Source: Tannerella sp. (GTDB lineage: Bacteria > Bacteroidota > Bacteroidia > Bacteroidales > Tannerellaceae). Taken from it: a DNA stretch of 34,052 nucleotides. The position numbers and the translations under genes were made by a program. Below the pieces are notes generated by a model, which was not told the origin of the DNA, did no database searches, and was given only the letters and a program-made list of their open reading frames with translations. Where the stretch lies: assembly GCA_031272455.1 (NCBI GenBank), contig JAISTS010000058.1, positions 1-34,052 on the forward strand, in the 5' to 3' direction. Position 1 is the first letter of the stretch. The number at the start of each line of letters is the position of its first letter. This document shows positions 29,788 through 34,052 of the stretch, piece by piece.

Positions 29788-32299
29788 AATTTTCGAGTAT
29801 TTGTTTAGCTGCAAGGACAAGAAACATATAGTGACTTGACCCGCCCCCAAGCACATATTCGACTTGTTGCCACAGATACGGGAACGTAAGCAATTCGGGA
29901 AAGTCGGGGCGTATCAACGCGGTGCCCGACACCACGCCGCCCGGTATGTACGACCAGTCGGCGCGGTTAAGCCCATAGCCCGGAATTGCCGACTTGACGC
30001 CTACGCCTGAAGCAAACGATGCGGTGTTTGAGCCGGGATGACAGCCAAGGATGAAGTTAAGAGCATTGAAAACGTATTCCTGCGGGAAGAGTTGCGGATA
30101 GGATTTGTGCAGGAAATAGAGGTTGTAGCCCAGACTTTGGATATCCCAGCCTGCGCCCCAGATTCGTGGACGGTACGGAATGCCGTAGGGCGTTTCATTT
30201 GTTTGCTGTACTATTTTTTCCTTGTATTTTTCAAGACCGGCAAGCATCTCGGCGCTGAATTTCTTGTCGTTAATTTCGCGGTCGAATCGTCCGAGGTACC
30301 ACCCTACCCTTTCGATATTGTTGCGAATATATTCCGTTTGCGCAAGGACGTATTCTTTATATTTCGCATCTTTTGTTGTCAGATAAAGTTCTGCGGCGGC
30401 GTGAATTTTGGCTGAGCGCGAGAAATTATTTACTTGCGTGATTTCGTAAAGTTCTTTTGCAGCTTGCAAAGACTGATTACTCAGTGTATCGTTGAAGCCC
30501 TTCATAACACGCGAAACGGCGGCAAGTTCGGCAGCAGTTGTCAATTCGCGCGCAGGATTTTCTTCGGTAAACACCCAACGGTCGTCGTCGTTACCGATTT
30601 TGCGGTCTGTGATTGCGGCTGCATCGCCAAGAGATACGTATTGACGCAGGTCGCGCTCGATTATTCCGCGATAAAGCCTGCCGAGTGAACGATATGCGCC
30701 CACAACTGACAGAGCGCCGTTTTCGACCTGTTGCAAAATATCAGCCTTCCCATCAGGCTGGTGAATTTCTACTATCCGGGAAAGTTGGTCTATCGCGGTT
30801 TCATCGTAATCAACCCCAAACGCCTCATAAGCCAAAGCGAGGATATAAGATTCGCCGGCTTGCGATTCGACGCGGAGGTCATAATCACCTGCGTCGTGCC
30901 ATCCGCCGATATTCAGTCCGGGTACGATATCGCCGGGCTGGTATTTCGTCAAAGTTGACGGACCTTGCACGTAACCGTCGATATGATTGAAGTTTACGGG
31001 CGCCATTCGTGCATCGTCGGTATGGCAGGAATCGTGCCAAACGCGATATTTTTCATTTACACGAATATGACACATCTGCACGGGCAGGAAATATTCGAGC
31101 ACCGGTTGCCATACTCCGCGATCGTAAACATCGCGAGCTATACGGAAAACATTAGATTCTGAAGAGCCGTATTTGATTTTATATAGCCCTTCTTCTTGAA
31201 TGTCGGTGAAATCAAATTTTACATAATTGTATCTCAAAAATTTACCCCATTTAACCGGTTTGCTGTTTTTAACCGGACTTACGCCGTTTTCTGTGATTTT
31301 ATAGAGCGTGGCGTCGGCGACATTCGAGTCTCTGCCGTCAAGCTCAATCACTGCTGTTTTGGGTTGACGGGGGTGATAGCCAACTTGAGAGATCTGAATT
31401 ACAGGTTGATACATCCAGTCGGCAACGACATTAGGCGTGATTGTCCAGCGGATAGCCTCGCGAGTCGCTCCGGCGGGAATTTCCGTACGTACGACAAACC
31501 AGCCGTTGTTATGGTTCATTCTGCCGTCGTAGAGTTTCAAGTTTCCGGTAGCCGATTCTATGGTGATTTTGCTATAAGGATCGTCGGGTAAAACCGTTAA
31601 TTTGCGTCCTTCAGAATATGGCGCAGCAACCACATCGTCGGCAACTATTGGACTGAATCCACTGCCAATCAACTTGTTAGCGTCTGCTTTTCCTTTTGGA
31701 TTATAATCGCCGATATGAGTATGATTTGGTTTTGCACTTTCGGTAGGTGCGTTAGGTTGACGGGGGAAAATGCCTGATTGACTGTCCATTATCCATGGCT
31801 TATCGAACATAGCTCCGGGGAAAAGTTCGAGGTTAAAGCCTACCTTACCGAGATATTCCTGAGGAATTGGGCGGTCGAGGTCAACTGTAACGACAACAGA
31901 CTTGCCTTCTCCGCGGATTTTTACGGTATAATTCAGCTCTAATTTTGGATAAATCATTGGATTAAAGCCTGTTACGTGTTTCGATGAGTCGGGATAAGCC
32001 ATATACGCAGTGATCGTATTCGAGGCTATGTCGGCGACACGTCGCAGTTGCTTTGGCAGTGGTTGCCATTGTCCGGGCGTCGGTTCGAGCCGAATATCGC
32101 CGTTAGTTAATAGCCTGTTACCGTGCATAATAACTGACACTCCGCCCTGATGACCTTCGGGATAAATGTCGTCAAATGCCATTACATCAACGCCTTCGGA
32201 ACGGAAATAGCCCGTCGTGTCGAGGCGGAAATTTTGCGCTGCTGCCGGAACAACCAGACCGATGATGGATGCCAGCAAGAAAGTTGTTAGTATTCTCAT
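29786..32299 (-). CDS. GH9 family glycoside hydrolase (endoglucanase-type)
   Basis: The 837 aa enzyme should hydrolyse beta-1,4-glucan-type polysaccharides outside the cytoplasm. It has a signal peptide ending 'PAAAQ' with Gln next. A roughly 300-residue N-terminal part without recognised motifs follows, then an Ig-like domain opening 'QISQVGYHPRQPKTAVIEL' typical of GH9. The (alpha/alpha)6 catalytic domain has 'GGWHDAGDYDLR' (about 463-474, the catalytic Asp pair), 'LGCHPGSNTASFASGVG' and 'VEYVLGGGSSHYMFLVLAA' near the end with the likely acid Glu. There is no T9SS tail, so the enzyme is probably periplasmic or otherwise anchored. Its own promoter lies at 32330-32360. Substrate (cellulose, xyloglucan or other) is undecided. 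Confidence 0.88.
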   Translation of the reverse strand: MRILTTFLLASIIGLVVPAAAQNFRLDTTGYFRSEGVDVMAFDDIYPEGHQGGVSVIMHGNRLLTNGDIRLEPTPGQWQPLPKQLRRVADIASNTITAYMAYPDSSKHVTGFNPMIYPKLELNYTVKIRGEGKSVVVTVDLDRPIPQEYLGKVGFNLELFPGAMFDKPWIMDSQSGIFPRQPNAPTESAKPNHTHIGDYNPKGKADANKLIGSGFSPIVADDVVAAPYSEGRKLTVLPDDPYSKITIESATGNLKLYDGRMNHNNGWFVVRTEIPAGATREAIRWTITPNVVADWMYQPVIQISQVGYHPRQPKTAVIELDGRDSNVADATLYKITENGVSPVKNSKPVKWGKFLRYNYVKFDFTDIQEEGLYKIKYGSSESNVFRIARDVYDRGVWQPVLEYFLPVQMCHIRVNEKYRVWHDSCHTDDARMAPVNFNHIDGYVQGPSTLTKYQPGDIVPGLNIGGWHDAGDYDLRVESQAGESYILALAYEAFGVDYDETAIDQLSRIVEIHQPDGKADILQQVENGALSVVGAYRSLGRLYRGIIERDLRQYVSLGDAAAITDRKIGNDDDRWVFTEENPARELTTAAELAAVSRVMKGFNDTLSNQSLQAAKELYEITQVNNFSRSAKIHAAAELYLTTKDAKYKEYVLAQTEYIRNNIERVGWYLGRFDREINDKKFSAEMLAGLEKYKEKIVQQTNETPYGIPYRPRIWGAGWDIQSLGYNLYFLHKSYPQLFPQEYVFNALNFILGCHPGSNTASFASGVGVKSAIPGYGLNRADWSYIPGGVVSGTALIRPDFPELLTFPYLWQQVEYVLGGGSSHYMFLVLAAKQILEN

Positions 32300-32329
32300 A
32301 GTTGAAAAATTTAATTAAATAATTTGCGC

Positions 32330-32360
32330 CAAAAGTAAGAAAAAAATTTGACATCTCAAC
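32330..32360 (-). promoter_or_regulatory. Promoter of the GH9 gene
   Basis: On the minus strand GTTG (32360-32357), 19 nt, TACTTTTG (32337-32330), 31 nt before the ATG at 32299. The -33 has G in place of the first T. Confidence 0.65.
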
Positions 32361-32397
32361 TATTTTTGTTTGCAATTTGTTTTTAAGATTAACGCGA

Positions 32398-32460
32398 AGG
32401 CACAAAGGCGCGACGACACAAAGCTGATATTTTGCTTCGTGTCGCCGTGACTTCGTGTTT
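32398..32460. repeat. Long imperfect hairpin between GH9 and the outer-membrane protein gene
   Basis: The arms 32401-32424 and 32434-32457 pair over about 20 of 24 positions (four mismatches, one G-T) around a 9-nt loop, TGATATTTT. Each arm contains two spaced copies of a CACAAAG/CTTCGTG-like word. It sits 11 bases after the stop of the upstream minus-strand gene and could act as its terminator, but there is no adjacent T-run. It may instead be a dispersed palindromic repeat. Confidence 0.7.
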
Positions 32461-32470
32461 AGTGTTCTAA

Positions 32471-33094
32471 TCAAAACGGAACAAATACCGACAGCTGCAA
32501 GCCTTTGAACTTGCCGGAGGTGAAGCGTTCGGGATCAAATACATTGAACAGCCCGTATTTGTAGCTTACTGCGACATCCAAATACTTGAAATCGTAACCG
32601 ATACGTCCGGTTATCGGCATATCAAATTTAGTGAAATTTTTCTTGCTGTTCTCAGGATCTTGAACCAAATATATCGACGGCTCAACGCCCGCGCCTACAT
32701 ACCAACCATCGTAAACTTTGCAGTTAAACGTTGGATTGACAGAAAATTGGAAGTAGTTTGTCTTGGTCTGAAACGTTGCAGAGGGTATCATTACTGAGCC
32801 GTCTGAATAGTTTAGCCAAAAGTCCGGAATATAGAAGTAACTCAACTGCTTATATCCCGCCAAGACGTCAATATCTGTAAAGAAACGTTTACCGGTCGGC
32901 GTCAAACGGAACTTGTAACCGAGACCGTAATTGTGTTTTACAGAGAACTGCTCTGCCCAATTAGGACTTATTACGCTGCAATGATAAATGGACGTATGCG
33001 CTGTGTTCAGGATTAAACCTGATTTAAACTCAACCTGAGCCGATGCTCCGGCTGCTGATACTAATACAATTAGCAATAAAAATACTTTTTTCAT
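32471..33094 (-). CDS. Outer-membrane beta-barrel protein, function unknown
   Basis: The 207 aa protein starts MKKVFLLLIVLVSAAGASAQ, a Sec signal with the cleavage site before Gln. The mature part is strand-rich with alternating aromatic residues ('FFTDIDVLAGYKQLSYFYI', 'YFQFSVNPTFNCKVYDGWYVGAGVEP', 'YLDVAVSYKYGLF') and ends 'LQLSVFVPF' with terminal Phe. It looks like a small PorT/OmpW-like barrel; I cannot place it in a named family. The ATG at 33092-33094 is preferred because the signal peptide begins there and the promoter (33164-33195) lies inside the longer frame. Confidence 0.8.
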   Translation of the reverse strand: MKKVFLLLIVLVSAAGASAQVEFKSGLILNTAHTSIYHCSVISPNWAEQFSVKHNYGLGYKFRLTPTGKRFFTDIDVLAGYKQLSYFYIPDFWLNYSDGSVMIPSATFQTKTNYFQFSVNPTFNCKVYDGWYVGAGVEPSIYLVQDPENSKKNFTKFDMPITGRIGYDFKYLDVAVSYKYGLFNVFDPERFTSGKFKGLQLSVFVPF

Positions 33095-33163
33095 ATTCAA
33101 TAAAATAAAATTAATAAATAAAGTTTTTTGTTCATGTTCATAGCTAATTAATTTAACTTGCCG

Positions 33164-33195
33164 CAAAGTTACGGTCAAGCAAAATATGCTGCAAA
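33164..33195 (-). promoter_or_regulatory. Promoter of the outer-membrane protein gene
   Basis: On the minus strand TTTG (33195-33192), 20 nt, TAACTTTG (33171-33164). It leaves a leader of about 65 nt to the ATG at 33094 and rules out the longer reading frame. Confidence 0.75.
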
Positions 33196-33262
33196 TTTTT
33201 TCATTCAATATAATTTCAATATATTTTTGGGGCTTTCAACATTTTTTCAAAATCCTGCCCAG

Positions 33263-34052
33263 TTATAGCTCACGGATGTATTTTGCGGTTTTTTCTATCA
33301 GGCGTTCTTTCGACTCGGTTGCTGTTCCGAAAATTTTCTCGGCAAGGCTTTTTACTCGCATCCATCCGGTCGAACGGTTTTTGCTGACGACGACAGATAT
33401 TTGCTGTTCCGTCAAACGGGCTTTCAACATATATGCTGTTAGAATATTCTCAGGCGTCAGTTTCCTGTCTGTCTTCAGTCTCGATCGGAATGCAGGATAG
33501 AATCGATCGATCGCTTCATATAGTTGGTCAACTTCCTGATATGTAATTATTCGCGTTGCATTATGAAACTTTTTCACTGTTTCGTCCTGAAGCAAAAGCT
33601 TGGCTATCCGATCCCTTTCCCTGTTTCGCGCTTTCGCCTTATTCCATAAAAAATAGATAATTACTGCAAGCAAGATGATCAGAAAAACTATGCCGATAAT
33701 CAAGAGATTAATATTGCCCTGTAGTTCAGCCGCTTGCAGCTTTAAGATGTTTTTCTCTTTTTCCGCTTGTTCCATATCGTAGAGCGCCTGCATACGGCGG
33801 ACAGTTTCCGAATGTGTATGGTCTTCAATCGAGTCGCGAAGAATTTCGTATTCCTGCTGGAAGCGGGCATAATCAGTCCATTGTTGATTTTCTCTGAACA
33901 GACGGTATAAATGGTAATATGCGGCAGCTTTAGTATGTATGCTTACATTGTGATAGTTTGCTGCTTTCTCAAGATAATAAAGAGCGGAATCCGTTTGTCC
34001 CATTTCTTTATATACTTCGCCCATAACAAGATAGACCGGACTGAAGTCGCGC
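33263..34052 (-). CDS. TPR membrane protein with C-terminal HTH-like domain, 5' end outside window
   Basis: The frame is open through the window end (codons upstream of 34024 read 'RDFSPVYLV'), so only the C-terminal part is seen. It contains tetratricopeptide-type helices ('MGEVYKEMGQTDSALYYLEKA'), a coiled-coil stretch ('ALYDMEQAEKEKNILKLQAAEL'), one transmembrane segment ('LLIIGIVFLIILLAVIIYFL'), and a cytoplasmic end ('LTPENILTAYMLKARLTEQQ', 'SVVVSKNRSTGWMRVKSLAEK') like the LuxR-type helix-turn-helix of Bacteroidota TPR regulators. It probably senses an envelope signal and acts on transcription. The DNA-binding part is degenerate enough that this role is tentative. Confidence 0.7.
   Translation of the reverse strand, partial: RDFSPVYLVMGEVYKEMGQTDSALYYLEKAANYHNVSIHTKAAAYYHLYRLFRENQQWTDYARFQQEYEILRDSIEDHTHSETVRRMQALYDMEQAEKEKNILKLQAAELQGNINLLIIGIVFLIILLAVIIYFLWNKAKARNRERDRIAKLLLQDETVKKFHNATRIITYQEVDQLYEAIDRFYPAFRSRLKTDRKLTPENILTAYMLKARLTEQQISVVVSKNRSTGWMRVKSLAEKIFGTATESKERLIEKTAKYIREL

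Noticed and set aside
1-34052. CRISPR array, IS element or prophage
   Set aside because: No regularly spaced repeats, transposase, integrase or phage structural genes are visible; the only mobile-like traces are the flanked HigBA pair and the restriction locus.

Overview
The window looks like chromosomal DNA of a Bacteroidota, most likely a member of the Bacteroidales. Several independent signs agree. Many genes are preceded by the Bacteroidota-type promoter (TTTG, about 19-20 nt, then TAnnTTTG). At least one protein ends in a type IX secretion (T9SS) sorting domain, and another such tail survives in a relic. Four Sec signal peptides are followed directly by Gln (the 'Q-rule'). Lineage-typical families such as DUF3109 and DUF3078 are present. 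The plant-polysaccharide hydrolases (GH106, GH9) fit a gut or other plant-matter-degrading lifestyle, but the species cannot be named from the sequence.

Layout. 1-1261: end of a T9SS cargo gene followed by three broken genes for exported proteins: a chagasin-like inhibitor lipoprotein, a small lipoprotein, and a metalloprotease relic. 1430-4306: Tat-exported GH106 rhamnosidase-type enzyme. 4314-5313 (minus): orphan HicB antitoxin and a YgjP-type metallopeptidase. 5390-8243: gpmI and a DUF3109 cysteine-rich protein, convergent with recO. 8385-8867: tRNA-Glu(UUC), rpsT, tRNA-Glu(CUC). 8941-9306 (minus): small lipoprotein. 9307-10041: the one long gene-free stretch, holding a duplicated promoter and a nested inverted-repeat structure. 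10042-13813: gyrB and a C26-M19 fusion. 13901-15389: DUF4160, DUF2442 and a glutaminyl cyclase. 15464-18315: MazEF-like toxin-antitoxin (TA) pair translationally coupled to sufE, then a nucleoside hydrolase-GDPD fusion lipoprotein. 18440-20442: ychF and a DUF3078 outer-membrane protein. 20482-22939: compact methyltransferase-HNH nuclease-methyltransferase restriction system with ATGA overlaps. 22951-26491 (minus): beta-CASP nuclease and Dcp peptidase. 26641-29751 (minus): HigBA TA pair, dtd, uvrC. 29764-29787: palindrome matching a parS site. 29786-34052 (minus): GH9 glycosidase, outer-membrane protein, and a TPR membrane regulator cut by the window end.

Most of the window is housekeeping (glycolysis, DNA repair, replication, translation, Fe-S supply) interleaved with accessory modules. 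Four toxin-antitoxin-like loci and a restriction system are scattered between housekeeping operons. The observations most worth follow-up are: (i) the parS-like palindrome between GH9 and uvrC; (ii) the HigBA pair lying between the real 3' end of dtd and a degenerate second copy of that 3' end, which suggests insertion at the dtd stop; (iii) the nested inverted-repeat element with a duplicated upstream promoter in 9341-9892, a possible small-RNA or mobile-repeat locus; (iv) the three-gene restriction system; (v) two unusual two-enzyme fusions; and (vi) three consecutive decayed secretion genes at the left edge.
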